DNA of 64,000 nucleotides from Blastococcus xanthinilyticus (GTDB lineage: Bacteria > Actinomycetota > Actinomycetes > Mycobacteriales > Geodermatophilaceae). Location: the NCBI RefSeq assembly GCF_008124835.1, contig NZ_VNHW01000010.1, positions 124,001-188,000 on the forward strand. Direction: 5' to 3'. The notes beneath the pieces are model-generated. The model saw nothing but the letters and a program-made list of their open reading frames with translations, had not been told where the DNA came from and did not search any database. The translations under genes and the position numbers were made by a program. Numbering within the stretch: position 1 is the first letter of the stretch; each line of letters opens with the position of its first letter. This document shows, piece by piece, positions 52,789-60,964 of this stretch.

Positions 52789-54814
52789 CGCTCACCACTC
52801 CCAGCGTCTCGATCTGGGCCGTCCGGGACACCTCCGCGTACGAGATGACGGGCAGCCGGGGCAGGATCTGGCGCATCAGCCGCGACAGGGCCGGGCGGAC
52901 CTGCGGTGAGCAGACGAGAACGGGCGACAGCCCCTGCCGCTCGGCCTCCTCGAGCATGCCGCTGCAGCCGTGCACCAGGGCGTCGACGGCGCCGGCGTCG
53001 AGGGCCAGGACGGCGCCCGCCTCGGTCTGGCGGACGGCCTCCAGCAGCCGCTGCTCGAAGCCGGGCTCGAGGGTGAAGACGTGCAGTCGCTCGTCGGGCG
53101 TGACGTAGGGCTGGCTGATCGCCGAGCCGAGCGCCGTGCGCGCCGCCTCGACGAGACCGTCGAGCTCGGGCGAGGACTTGGCACGCACAGAGAGTGCCTC
53201 GAAGATGCGGACGAGGTCGCGGATCGACACACCCTCGGCGAGCAACGCGTGCAACACGCGTTGCACCTCTCCCAGGGTGAGCAGCGCCGGGGTCAGCTCC
53301 TCGACGACGACGGGGTGGGTGCGCCGCACCATCTCGACGAGGAGGCGCACGTCCTCCCGGCCGAGCAGGTCCGCGGCGTTCTGCCGGACGACCTCGGCCA
53401 GGTGCGTGGTGATGACCGACGACCGGTCGACCACGGTGGCGCCGGCCATCTCGGCGGCGCGCTGCAGCTCCGCGGGCACCCACTTGGCGGCCAGGCCGAA
53501 GACCGGCTCGTGGGTGGGCTTGCCCGGCAGCCCGTCGAGGGCGTCGCCGATGGCGAGGACGGTGCCGGCGGGGGAGCTGCCCTTGGCCACCGGGACGCCG
53601 TTGAGCCAGATGACGTACTGCGACGCGGGCAGGTCGAGGTTGTCGCGGGTGCGCACCAGCGGGATGACCAGGCCGGTGTCCATGGCGACCTTCCGGCGCA
53701 GCGCCTTGACCCGGTCGAGGAGGTCCCCGCCGCGGGCGGGGTCCACCAGGTCGACGAGGTCGAAGGCGACCTCGAGCTCCAGCGGGTCGACGCGCATGCG
53801 CTCGGCGATCGCCTCGGGGGAGTCGGGGGCCGGCTCCAGCTCGGCGGCCGCCGCGGCGGCCTCGGCCTCCTCGTCGACCTCCGGGGCGTCGGTCATCCGG
53901 GTGGAGAGGAACAGGAAGAGCCCGCCGACGAGCAGGAAGGGCAGCTTGGGCAGGCCGGGGATCAGGCAGAGGGCGAGGGCGGCGCCGCCGGCGATGCGCA
54001 CCGCCTGCTTGAACTGGCCCAGCTGGCCCAGCAGGTCGGCGCCCATGTCGCCCTCGCTGGCCGACCGGGTCACGATGATGCCGGTCGCGGTGGACATCAG
54101 CAGCGCCGGGATCATGGAGACCAGGCCGTCGCCGACGGTGAGCAGCGAGTACGTCGTGGCCGCCTCGGCCGGGGCCAGCCCGCGCTGCATCACGCCGATG
54201 GCCATGCCGCCGATGAGGTTGACCAGGGTCACGATGATGCCGGCGATGGCGTCGCCCTTGACGAACTTCGACGCACCGTCCATCGAGCCGTAGAAGTCGG
54301 CCTCGGCGGTGACCTCGTGGCGGCGCTTGCGGGCCTGCGCCTCGTTGATCAGGCCGGCGTTCAGATCGGCGTCGATGGCCATCTGCTTGCCGGGCATGGC
54401 GTCGAGGGTGAAGCGGGCGCCGACCTCGGCGACGCGGCCGGCACCGTTGGTGATGACCACGAACTGGACGACGGTCAGGATCACGAAGATCACCAGGCCG
54501 ACGACCAGCGAGCCGCCGATGACGATGTGGCCGAAGGCCTCGATCACCTTGCCGGCGTAGCCGTCGGTGAGGACCAGCCGGGTCGAGGAGACGTTCAGGG
54601 CCAGGCGGAACAGCGTGGCGATGAGCAGCAGCGCCGGGAAGACGGCGAAGTCCAGCGGCTTCTTGATCTGCATCGCCACGAGCAGGACGAGCAGCGAGAT
54701 CGCGAGGTTCAGCCCGATCAGCAGGTCCATCATCGCGGCCGGCAGCGGCACCACGAGCATGAGGACGATGGCGACGACGCCGATGGGGACGGCGGCCTTG
54801 CCCAGGCCCTTCAC
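52769..54814 (-). CDS. flhA: Flagellar type III export gate protein FlhA
   Basis: A 681-residue protein. Eight membrane segments occur in the first 310 residues, with the FHIPEP-type signature region (NVSSTRLVLTDGYAGKVIEAFG) and FVVITNGAGRVAEVGARFTLDAMPGKQMAIDADLNAG (core GARFTLDAMPGKQMAIDADL), the most conserved FlhA loop. The C-terminal cytoplasmic ring-forming domain (about 330-681) contains DRSSVITTHLAEVVRQNA and VLVCSPQVRPALSRL. FlhA uses proton motive force and docks export chaperones. The length is normal. It is separated from flhB by 104 bases, which contain a GGCGGAGCCGCC palindrome. Confidence 0.97.
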   Translation of the reverse strand: MKGLGKAAVPIGVVAIVLMLVVPLPAAMMDLLIGLNLAISLLVLLVAMQIKKPLDFAVFPALLLIATLFRLALNVSSTRLVLTDGYAGKVIEAFGHIVIGGSLVVGLVIFVILTVVQFVVITNGAGRVAEVGARFTLDAMPGKQMAIDADLNAGLINEAQARKRRHEVTAEADFYGSMDGASKFVKGDAIAGIIVTLVNLIGGMAIGVMQRGLAPAEAATTYSLLTVGDGLVSMIPALLMSTATGIIVTRSASEGDMGADLLGQLGQFKQAVRIAGGAALALCLIPGLPKLPFLLVGGLFLFLSTRMTDAPEVDEEAEAAAAAAELEPAPDSPEAIAERMRVDPLELEVAFDLVDLVDPARGGDLLDRVKALRRKVAMDTGLVIPLVRTRDNLDLPASQYVIWLNGVPVAKGSSPAGTVLAIGDALDGLPGKPTHEPVFGLAAKWVPAELQRAAEMAGATVVDRSSVITTHLAEVVRQNAADLLGREDVRLLVEMVRRTHPVVVEELTPALLTLGEVQRVLHALLAEGVSIRDLVRIFEALSVRAKSSPELDGLVEAARTALGSAISQPYVTPDERLHVFTLEPGFEQRLLEAVRQTEAGAVLALDAGAVDALVHGCSGMLEEAERQGLSPVLVCSPQVRPALSRLMRQILPRLPVISYAEVSRTAQIETLGVVSGAVAIR

Positions 54815-54918
54815 TGCCCCGCTCCGGGGAGGGACGACGGACGCTGGCTCACCCCTCCCTCATCGGCAGGCGGCGGAGCCGCCGGTACCGCGTCCGCCGC
54901 CGGGCGTGACCGCCGGTG

Positions 54919-56067
54919 CTACGCGGCGACGGGGGGTCGCCGGCGGCCGGCCTTCGGCAGGTCGGCGGTGTCGGGGGCCTCGAACCCGGGCCGGTGGAAG
55001 CCCCCGCGCACGCCGCGCGCGCCCAGGTGCATGACGAAGGCGAGCACTCGGGCGACGGCGGTGAACAGCTGCGGCGGCACCTCCTGGCCGAGCTCGCAGG
55101 AGGCGTGCAGCGCCCGGGCCAGGGGGATGTCCTGCACCATGGGGACGCGGGCCTCCGCCGCCTTCTCGCGCAGCTTGGCAGCGACCGCGCCGGCGCCCTT
55201 GGCGACCACCCGGGGGGCGCCCTTGGCGGCGTCGTACTTGAGCGCGACGGCGACGTGCGTCGGATTGACCAGCAGCACGTCGGCCTCGGCGACCTCGCTC
55301 ATCATCCGGTTGCGCGACATCGCCATCTGCACGCCCTTGCGGTGCGCCTTCATGTACGGATCGCCCTCGGCCTGCTTGTGCTCCTGGGTGATCTCGTACT
55401 TGCTCATCTTCAGCTGCTTCATCATCTTCGCCCGCACGACGACGTAGTCGGCGACGGCGAGGACCAGGCCGGTCACGGCGACGACGCGGAACATGAGGAT
55501 GACGGAGTCGGCGACGGTGGCGGTGACGGCCGACAGCGGCAGCGCCCCCGCGGAGGAGACCAGCGCCTGGGCGCGGTCGCTGGTGACGACCACGACCGTG
55601 CCCAGGGCGGCGGTCTTGATCAGCGCCTTGGTGGTCTCCCACAGGCCCTGCGTGCCGAACATCTTCTTGATGCCGGGGAAGGGGTTGAGCTTCTTCAGCG
55701 TCGGCTTCATCGGCTTGGCCGAGAAGTTGACCCCGCCCTGCGCGGCCGACGACGCCACGCCGACCAGCATCATCGCGATGGCGGTCGGCAGCAGGGTGGT
55801 GAGGAAGGCCATCAGCGCGGTGCCCAGCAAGGTCTTGACCGCGGTGATCTCGGGGTTGCGCGCCACCGTGGCGACGTGCACGAACAGCTGCTGCACCGTC
55901 TCGAACGCGTTGCCCACGAGCATCGGCAGCAGGAAGCTCGCCGCCGCCACGCCGAGCCAGGTGCCCAGTTCCTGGGTGCGCGGGATCTGCCCGTCCTTGC
56001 GCGCCTTCTTCAGGCGCTGCGGAGTGGGCTTCTCGGTCTTCTCACCACCCGGTCCGTCCTTGGCCAC
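54919..56067 (-). CDS. flhB: Flagellar export switch protein FlhB
   Basis: A 382-residue protein. The N-terminal EKTEKPTPQRLKKARKDGQIPRT block (core TEKPTPQRLKKAR) is typical. Four membrane segments lie between about 30 and 215, and the cytoplasmic domain holds the self-cleavage motif NPTHVAVAL (about 268-276), then PLARALHASCELGQEVPPQLFTAVA. FlhB switches export from hook/rod to filament substrates. The stop-start gap to fliR is 3 bases. The 40-residue tail rich in Gly/Arg is unusual but non-conserved. Confidence 0.97.
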   Translation of the reverse strand: MAKDGPGGEKTEKPTPQRLKKARKDGQIPRTQELGTWLGVAAASFLLPMLVGNAFETVQQLFVHVATVARNPEITAVKTLLGTALMAFLTTLLPTAIAMMLVGVASSAAQGGVNFSAKPMKPTLKKLNPFPGIKKMFGTQGLWETTKALIKTAALGTVVVVTSDRAQALVSSAGALPLSAVTATVADSVILMFRVVAVTGLVLAVADYVVVRAKMMKQLKMSKYEITQEHKQAEGDPYMKAHRKGVQMAMSRNRMMSEVAEADVLLVNPTHVAVALKYDAAKGAPRVVAKGAGAVAAKLREKAAEARVPMVQDIPLARALHASCELGQEVPPQLFTAVARVLAFVMHLGARGVRGGFHRPGFEAPDTADLPKAGRRRPPVAA

Positions 56068-56070
56068 GGC

Positions 56071-56835
56071 TCACCCGCTCCGCAGGGAGATCATCGCCCG
56101 CACGCCGTGCTCGAGCAGGCTGTCCAGGGCCGGGGGGAGCAGCGGGAAGGTCAGCCCCAGCATCGCCAGGGTGAGCAGGATCTTCAGCGGGGGGCCGAGG
56201 GAGAAGACGTTGAGCGCGGGGGCGGCCTTGCTGAGCAGGCCGAGCGCGACGTCGGCGAGCAGCAGCACGGCGACCATCGGCCCGGCGATCTGCAGGGCGG
56301 CCAGGAACATCATGGAGAAGGCGGTCACGAGCACGGCCGCGAGCTGGTCGGTGGGGACGTCACCGCCCACCGGCAGCCCCTCGTAGGAGGTGGCGAAGCC
56401 CTTCACCATCAGCAGGTGCCCGCCGCTGGTGAACAGCAGCGTGCTGGCCAGCATGTAGTGCAGCTTGCCCAGCGAGCTGTTCTGGGTCATGGCCAGCGGG
56501 TCGTAGCCGGGCTGCATCATGAAGCCCCCGGCGAGGTCGAGGACGTCGCCGGCCATCTGCACCGCGGTGAACAGCACCTGGACGACGAAGCCCAACGCCG
56601 CGCCGATGACCACCTCGGTGGCGGCCGTGACGAGCAGGAAGCCGGCCGTGGGCTCGGGGAGGGTCGGCGCGATCTGGGTGGACAGCAGCACCGCGAGGGC
56701 CAGGGCGAGGGCGCCCTTGACGGGTGCCGGGACGACCCGGGAGTTGAACGGCGGCGCCATCAGGATGAACCCGGCGGCACGCGCCGTGCCGAGGAGCAGG
56801 GCGGCGAGCGTGACGGCCGGGACCGAGAGGTCCAT
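56071..56835 (-). CDS. fliR: Flagellar export gate protein FliR
   Basis: A 254-residue protein with six hydrophobic segments, ARAAGFILMAPPFNSRVVPAPVKGALALALAVLL at the start and GFVVQVLFTAVQMAGDVLDLAGGFMM in the middle (core VQMAGDVLDLAGGFM), both typical. It forms the FliP5Q4R1 export gate with FliP and FliQ. It lies 5 bases after fliQ and 3 before flhB. The length is normal. Confidence 0.96.
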   Translation of the reverse strand: MDLSVPAVTLAALLLGTARAAGFILMAPPFNSRVVPAPVKGALALALAVLLSTQIAPTLPEPTAGFLLVTAATEVVIGAALGFVVQVLFTAVQMAGDVLDLAGGFMMQPGYDPLAMTQNSSLGKLHYMLASTLLFTSGGHLLMVKGFATSYEGLPVGGDVPTDQLAAVLVTAFSMMFLAALQIAGPMVAVLLLADVALGLLSKAAPALNVFSLGPPLKILLTLAMLGLTFPLLPPALDSLLEHGVRAMISLRSG

Positions 56836-56840
56836 GCCGG

Positions 56841-57116
56841 CTACGTCCGGTCGAGCAGAGCCGGCAGCTGGTCGAACAGCGACTGGGTGAAGTTGACCAG
56901 CTCGGCGAGCACCCAGTTGCCGGTGACCAGCAGGGCGATCGCCACGGCGATCATCTTCGGGACGAAGGAGAGGGTGGCCTCCTGGATCTGGGTGGCCGCC
57001 TGGAACAGCGAGATCAGGAAGCCGACCAGCAGCGCGGTCAGCAGGATCGGTGCGGCGACCTTGGCGGCGACCATCATGGTCTGCGCCGCGATGTCGGTGA
57101 CGTCGGCGTCACTCAT
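56841..57116 (-). CDS. fliQ: Flagellar export gate protein FliQ
   Basis: A 91-residue protein with two membrane helices (about 20-40 and 53-75). The FliQ core (LLVGFLISLFQAATQIQEATLSFVPK, key element FQAATQIQEATL) is perfectly conserved. ATG 57116 lies in the right-hand copy of the 10-base repeat AGCCATGAGT. A 37-codon mini-ORF from the inserted element ends across this start (stop 57109-57111), so re-initiation could drive fliQ translation in place of direct coupling to fliP. Confidence 0.97.
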   Translation of the reverse strand: MSDADVTDIAAQTMMVAAKVAAPILLTALLVGFLISLFQAATQIQEATLSFVPKMIAVAIALLVTGNWVLAELVNFTQSLFDQLPALLDRT

Positions 57117-57222
57117 GGCTCGACTCCGAACTCGTTCCGCTCCTCGGTCGCTGTCCCCGCAAGCGGGAGGTGCCCCCAGCCTGGAGCGATGCTCGCTCGT
57201 CCGTCGTTCTCGCGTTACTCAT
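57109..57222 (-). CDS. 37-codon mini-ORF created by insertion between fliP and fliQ
   Basis: ATG 57222 (upstream copy of AGCCATGAGT, 2 bases after the fliP stop) opens a frame beginning MSNARTTDERASLQ and ending SSHE, with the stop overlapping the fliQ start. It has no homology recognised. It is probably a by-product whose use is to keep ribosomes moving from fliP to fliQ (inference). Confidence 0.4.
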   Translation of the reverse strand: MSNARTTDERASLQAGGTSRLRGQRPRSGTSSESSHE

Positions 57223-57226
57223 GGCT
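57111..57226. mobile_element. 106-bp MITE-like insertion with 10-bp direct repeats
   Basis: ACTCATGGCT occurs at 57111-57120 and again at 57217-57226 on the plus strand, flanking 96 bases of different character. On the coding strand these hold GGGGGCACCTCCCGCTTG, a small CCCGC-AA-GCGGG hairpin (57156-57167) and CGAGGAGCGGAACGAG. The 10-base repeat spans the fliQ start codon and looks like a target-site duplication. No second copy of the inner sequence is seen in this window. Confidence 0.65.
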
Positions 57227-58055
57227 AGCCCGTCCCCCCGTAGGAACCCACCAGCGCGGTGGTGATGAGCGCCCAGCCGTCGACGACGACGAAGAGCAGC
57301 AGCTTGAAGGGCAGCGACACGACGGTCGGCGGGACCATCATCATGCCGAGCGCCATGAGGGCGGCGCCGACGAGCATGTCGAGCACCAGGAACGGGATGA
57401 AGATGACCATCCCGATGATGAAGGCGCTCTTCAGCTCCGAGAGCACGAACGCCGGCAGCAGCGTGGTCATGCTGACCTGGGTCGCGTCGGCCGGGGCCTC
57501 CTCGCCGGACAGCTCGATCATCAGCTTCAGCTCGTCCTCGCGGGTGTTGTCGAGGAGGAACCCACGCAGCGGGACGACGCCGGAGTCGTAGGCCTGCGAG
57601 ACGGTGATCGCGCCGTCCATGTAGGGCTGGACGGCGACCTCGTTGATGTCGGAGAACACCGGGCCCATCACGAACAGGGTGAGGAACAGGGCGATGCCGG
57701 TGAGCACCTGGTTGGGCGGCGACGTGGCCATCCCCAGGGCGTTCCGGGTCAGCCCCAGCACCACGATGATCTTGGTGAACGAGGTGGCGAGCAGCAGGAC
57801 CGACGGGGCCACCGAGAGCACGGTGATCGCGAGGATCAGCGTGATCGAGCTGGACGGCGACCCGTTCCCGATCGAGATGTCGACCGCGCCGTCCACCGCG
57901 GGGGCGGTCGGGGCGGTCGGGGCGGTCGGCGCCGTCGGGGCGGCGGAGGCGGGCCCGGCGAGCAGCACCGCCGCGACGGTGGCCAGCACGAGGAGGAGCA
58001 CGACCACGGCGGCGCGCCGGTGCAGCTCCCGGACCGGGCGCACGAGGGTCGTCAT
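57225..58055 (-). CDS. fliP: Flagellar export gate protein FliP
   Basis: A 276-residue protein with a cleavable signal peptide (VVVLLLVLATVAAVLLAGPASA, about 18-39), as usual for FliP, then a short repeat of Ala-Pro-Thr (PTAPTAPTAPTAP) encoded by 9-base DNA repeats. Conserved FliP blocks: LLATSFTKIIVVLGLTRNALG (core TSFTKIIVVL), PPNQVLTGIALFLTLFVM, and the C-terminal PFLVLDMLVGAALMALGMMMVPP (core LDMLVGAALMALGM). It is the core of the export gate. It overlaps fliO by 4 bases. The stop TAG is 2 bases before the duplicated AGCCATGAGT. Confidence 0.97.
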   Translation of the reverse strand: MTTLVRPVRELHRRAAVVVLLLVLATVAAVLLAGPASAAPTAPTAPTAPTAPAVDGAVDISIGNGSPSSSITLILAITVLSVAPSVLLLATSFTKIIVVLGLTRNALGMATSPPNQVLTGIALFLTLFVMGPVFSDINEVAVQPYMDGAITVSQAYDSGVVPLRGFLLDNTREDELKLMIELSGEEAPADATQVSMTTLLPAFVLSELKSAFIIGMVIFIPFLVLDMLVGAALMALGMMMVPPTVVSLPFKLLLFVVVDGWALITTALVGSYGGTG

Positions 58056-58498
58056 GACCGGCGGACCGTCCGCTCGCGGAGCTCGTCGACCAGCGTGCCC
58101 CAGCCCTGGCGGTCCAGGACCGAGCCGGCGAGGACGCCGTCGGAGGGCCGGGCGGCGCGGGGCGCGGGGACCGGCGGGGGAGCGGCGTCCTCGTGCGGTT
58201 CGTCCGCCGCGCGCGGCCGCGCGGGGCCCCGGCGTCCGTCCATGGCCGCCTCCACGGCCTCCGGGTCGACCTCGGCGAGCAGCGTGACCTGCTCCTCGGT
58301 CGATCCGATGACCAGGACGAGGTCGGCGACGCGGACCACGCTGACCGCGCTCGTGCGGCCCATGCGCTGCCGCGCGACGACCTCGATCAGCCCGTTGCCC
58401 TGGCCGAGGCCCTTCTTCTTGGCCAGCCGGGCGGCGAACCACAGCACGCCGGCGATGAGGACCAGCGACAGGACCAACCGGATGATCATCCAGGTCAC
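58052..58498 (-). CDS. fliO: Flagellar biosynthesis protein FliO
   Basis: A 148-residue bitopic protein. One N-terminal membrane helix (IIRLVLSLVLIAGVLWFAA, about 5-23), then IEVVARQRMGRTSAVSVVRVADLVLVIGSTEEQVTLLAEVDP (core VVARQRMGR, LVIGSTEEQVTLL), the FliO cytoplasmic domain. The proline/alanine-rich tail is variable. FliO assists assembly of the FliP ring. GTG 58498; the gap of 73 bases to fliN holds no feature. Confidence 0.92.
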   Translation of the reverse strand: MTWMIIRLVLSLVLIAGVLWFAARLAKKKGLGQGNGLIEVVARQRMGRTSAVSVVRVADLVLVIGSTEEQVTLLAEVDPEAVEAAMDGRRGPARPRAADEPHEDAAPPPVPAPRAARPSDGVLAGSVLDRQGWGTLVDELRERTVRRS

Positions 58499-58571
58499 AG
58501 GGCCACCTCGTCGGCGCTCGGCAGCCCTGCGACCAGAGGTGCTGCGTACCCGCGGGAACTCGCGAGCTCGT

Positions 58572-59312
58572 TCACGAGACCTGCGCCCCGAGCTCCGCGG
58601 CGTCGGTCACGATCTCGCTGATCCGCAGGCCGAAGTCCTCGTCGACGACGACGACCTCGCCCCGGGCGATCAGCGTGCCGTTGACCAGCAGGTCGGCCGG
58701 CGCGCTGGCCGCGCGGTCGAGCTCGACGACCTCGCCGGGGTGCAGGGAGAGCAGCTCCTGCACCGTCATCCGGGTCCGGCCGATCTCCACCGTGACCTCC
58801 ATGGCGACGTGCCGGAGGAGCTCGAGGCTGCCGCGCTGACCGCGGGTGGCGGGCAGGGTGACCTGCAGGGCGAGGGTCGCCTGGTGCTCGCCGTCGGCCA
58901 GCAGCGGGACGGCGACCAGCATGCCCTTGTCGCGCAGCCCGTCGAGGGCGGCCACCGGCTCCTCGGTGCGCTCGGAGGCGACGCGCACCCGGCCGAGGGC
59001 CCCCGCGGCCGCCTCCAGGGCGGGGCGCAGGGCGGAGGCGACATCCATCTGGCCGACGGGGGAGTTCTCGAGGGCGTCGACGACGTCGCCGGAGACGACC
59101 AGGACGACGTCGCCGGAGACCTCGCCGGAGAGCCCGGCGGTGACCGCCACGGCGGCGCCCGCGGGCAGGGGGACGGTGTCGGGGTCGCTGACCGGCGAGC
59201 CCGCCACGAGCGCGGACGTCGAGGGGATCAGGGCCGCGGCCGCCCGGGCGGCGGCGGCGACCACCTCCGTCACGGTCTGGGAGTCCTGCGAGTCGGTGCG
59301 GGGCGCGGTCAT
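58572..59312 (-). CDS. fliN: Flagellar motor switch protein FliN
   Basis: A 246-residue protein. The C-terminal SpoA/FliN domain (about 160-242: VTVEIGRTRMTVQELLSLHPGEVVELDRAASAPADLLVNGTLIARGEVVVVDEDFGLRISEIV; key parts IGRTRMTVQELL, VNGTLIARGEVVVV) is standard. The N-terminal 150 residues are an Ala/Val-rich domain resembling the CheC/FliY phosphatase-like region but without clear phosphatase Asn/Glu motifs, making it longer than a plain FliN (about 100-140). It builds the C-ring with FliM. It overlaps fliM by 4 bases. Confidence 0.93.
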   Translation of the reverse strand: MTAPRTDSQDSQTVTEVVAAAARAAAALIPSTSALVAGSPVSDPDTVPLPAGAAVAVTAGLSGEVSGDVVLVVSGDVVDALENSPVGQMDVASALRPALEAAAGALGRVRVASERTEEPVAALDGLRDKGMLVAVPLLADGEHQATLALQVTLPATRGQRGSLELLRHVAMEVTVEIGRTRMTVQELLSLHPGEVVELDRAASAPADLLVNGTLIARGEVVVVDEDFGLRISEIVTDAAELGAQVS

Positions 59313-60310
59313 GCGGAGTCCTTCGCGGCGTGCGGAGCGTGCGGGGTGGGGACGATCGAGGCGGCCAGGCGGCGCCGGTGGTTGCTGGCGATCGCGTAGG
59401 CGAACGTCACGTCGTTGGTGGTGACCTCGAGCGGGCTGTCCCGGGCGTGCCGGAGCAGCAGGACGTCGTCGACGGCCAGGGACAGCAGGTCCGAGGACGA
59501 GACGGTCAGCGGCGCGAAACGGACGCTGACGTCGACCGGCACCAGGTTCAGCCGCTCGATCAGCGCCTCGCGGGCGCGCTGGCGCTTGCGCAGCGCGGAC
59601 TCCGACAGCTGCGGGGAGGCCGCGTTGTTCAGGGCCTGGGCGAAGGAGGAGAACGGCAGCACGACCGTGGCCTGGCCCTCGCGGCTGCCCACGGACATCG
59701 CGAAGGTCGCCACCATGACGGTGTCCGAGCCGGCGGCCGCCTGGGCGAGCTGGGGGTTGTACTCGCGGCCGATGACGACGGGCTGGATCTCGGTGATCGG
59801 GGCCAGCGAGGCGGCGAACTCGTCGAGCAGCCGCTCCAGCAGGTGGTTGCTGATCGTGGTCTCCATCGCCGTCATCGGCCGGTTCGGCTGCGACGCGTTG
59901 CCCGAGCCCCCGAGCATGTGGTCGACCATGGCCATGGCCATGTCCAGCGGGAACGCCAGGAGGCCCTTGCCGGCCAGCGGCTCCAGGCTGAACGTGGTCA
60001 TGAAGCTGGGGTTGGGCAGCGTCCCGACGTAGTCGTCGTAGGAGAACTGCTCGATGCCGTCGAGCTCGAGGCGGGCGCCGGCGCGGAGGAAGGTCGTCAG
60101 GATCGTCGTCGCCTGGCGGGCGAACGCCTCCTGCGCGATCTGCATGACCCGCACGTGCTCGCGGGAGAGCTTCGTCGGGCGGCGGAAGTCGTAGGTCCGC
60201 GGCTCGCCGCGCCGGCTGCGGGTGGCCGGGCCGGCGGCGGGTGCGGGGGCCGAGGGCGGGGCCGGGGCCGGCGCGGCGGCCGGGGCCGGTCCGGTCTCGG
60301 GGGTGGTCAC
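59309..60310 (-). CDS. fliM: Flagellar motor switch protein FliM
   Basis: A 333-residue protein. After a Pro/Ala-rich N-terminus (about 1-38), YDFRRPTKLSREHVRVMQIAQEAFARQ (core YDFRRPTKLSREH) starts the middle CheC-like domain, with GGSGNASQPNRPMTAMETTI (core GGSG, MTAMETTI) the typical loop. A C-terminal SpoA domain (about 255-320) follows. FliM receives CheY-P in other systems, but the usual N-terminal CheY-binding peptide is not recognisable here. GTG 60310 follows a GAGGGG ribosome site. Confidence 0.95.
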   Translation of the reverse strand: MTTPETGPAPAAAPAPAPPSAPAPAAGPATRSRRGEPRTYDFRRPTKLSREHVRVMQIAQEAFARQATTILTTFLRAGARLELDGIEQFSYDDYVGTLPNPSFMTTFSLEPLAGKGLLAFPLDMAMAMVDHMLGGSGNASQPNRPMTAMETTISNHLLERLLDEFAASLAPITEIQPVVIGREYNPQLAQAAAGSDTVMVATFAMSVGSREGQATVVLPFSSFAQALNNAASPQLSESALRKRQRAREALIERLNLVPVDVSVRFAPLTVSSSDLLSLAVDDVLLLRHARDSPLEVTTNDVTFAYAIASNHRRRLAASIVPTPHAPHAAKDSA

Positions 60311-60407
60311 GAAACCCCTCATCGGCGGACGCGGGAGGGACCCTGACCGGCCCCGGCGGCGACGCCGGTCAGCCGGGACGGGAGGTTCCGGTGGTGCGGA
60401 TGTGACG

Positions 60408-60445
60408 CGGCGGGACACCCTCCGGAGTCGGAGGGTGTCCCGCCG
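60408..60445 (-). terminator. Strong intrinsic terminator between fliL and fliM
   Basis: A perfect 17-bp stem (CGGCGGGACACCCTCCG and complement) with a 4-base GAGT loop lies 34 bases after the fliL stop and 98 bases before the fliM start, inside the otherwise co-directional cluster. Confidence 0.85.
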
Positions 60446-60478
60446 TGGTCGCGGCGCCCGGGGACGCCGCCCGCGGGA

Positions 60479-60964
60479 CTACTGCGTGACGTACTCGGTG
60501 TAGTAGATGCCCATCACCGTCCGCACGCCGTCGTGGTCGGTGTACGCCTCGATGATCTTGGCCTCCAGGGCCTCCTTGAGCGCGTCGCGGGCGCCCGTGA
60601 CGTCGGAGGGGTCGGCCTGGGAGAACGTGGAGATGATCATGTCCAGGGCCTTGGTGCCGTCGGCACCACCGCCACCGTGCCCGTCCCCGGCGGCCGCGCC
60701 CTCCTCGGTCAGCTCCAGGGCGACGCCGATCTTCAGGTACCCGCCACCGGCGAGATTGACCGCGACCGGCTCCAGCGCCAGGTAGGTGCCGCTGGAGACC
60801 GGCTCCACCTCGGCCTCGGCCTCGCCGGAGCTGGCGAACAGGAAGAAGTAGGCGGCACCCGCGCCGGCGAGCAGCACGACGGCGAGGACGAGCAGCAGCT
60901 TCTTCTTGCCGCCCTTGGCCTCGGTCTCCTCGCCCTCGGCGGGGGCGTTCTTGTCCTTGCTCAT
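60479..60964 (-). CDS. fliL: Flagellar basal body-associated protein FliL
   Basis: A 161-residue bitopic protein with a basic/acidic N-terminus, one membrane helix (LLLVLAVVLLAGAGAAYFFLF, about 24-44) and a periplasmic-side domain (FliL/stomatin-like). The domain shows LALEPVAVNLAGGGYLKIGVALELT (core VNLAGGGYLKIGVALEL) and ALKEALEAKIIEAYTDHDGVRTVMGIYYTEYV. It supports stator function. It overlaps motB by 4 bases. A Gly/His-rich loop (GDGHGGGGADG) interrupts the domain. Confidence 0.93.
   Translation of the reverse strand: MSKDKNAPAEGEETEAKGGKKKLLLVLAVVLLAGAGAAYFFLFASSGEAEAEVEPVSSGTYLALEPVAVNLAGGGYLKIGVALELTEEGAAAGDGHGGGGADGTKALDMIISTFSQADPSDVTGARDALKEALEAKIIEAYTDHDGVRTVMGIYYTEYVTQ

Noticed and set aside
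52970-59399. Very long open frames on the plus strand opposite the flagellar genes (over 700 codons each)
   Set aside because: They are antisense to flhA, flhB, fliR-fliQ and fliP-fliN, which are certain. Their products are Gly/Asp/Val/His/Arg-rich low-complexity sequence, typical of GC-driven shadows.
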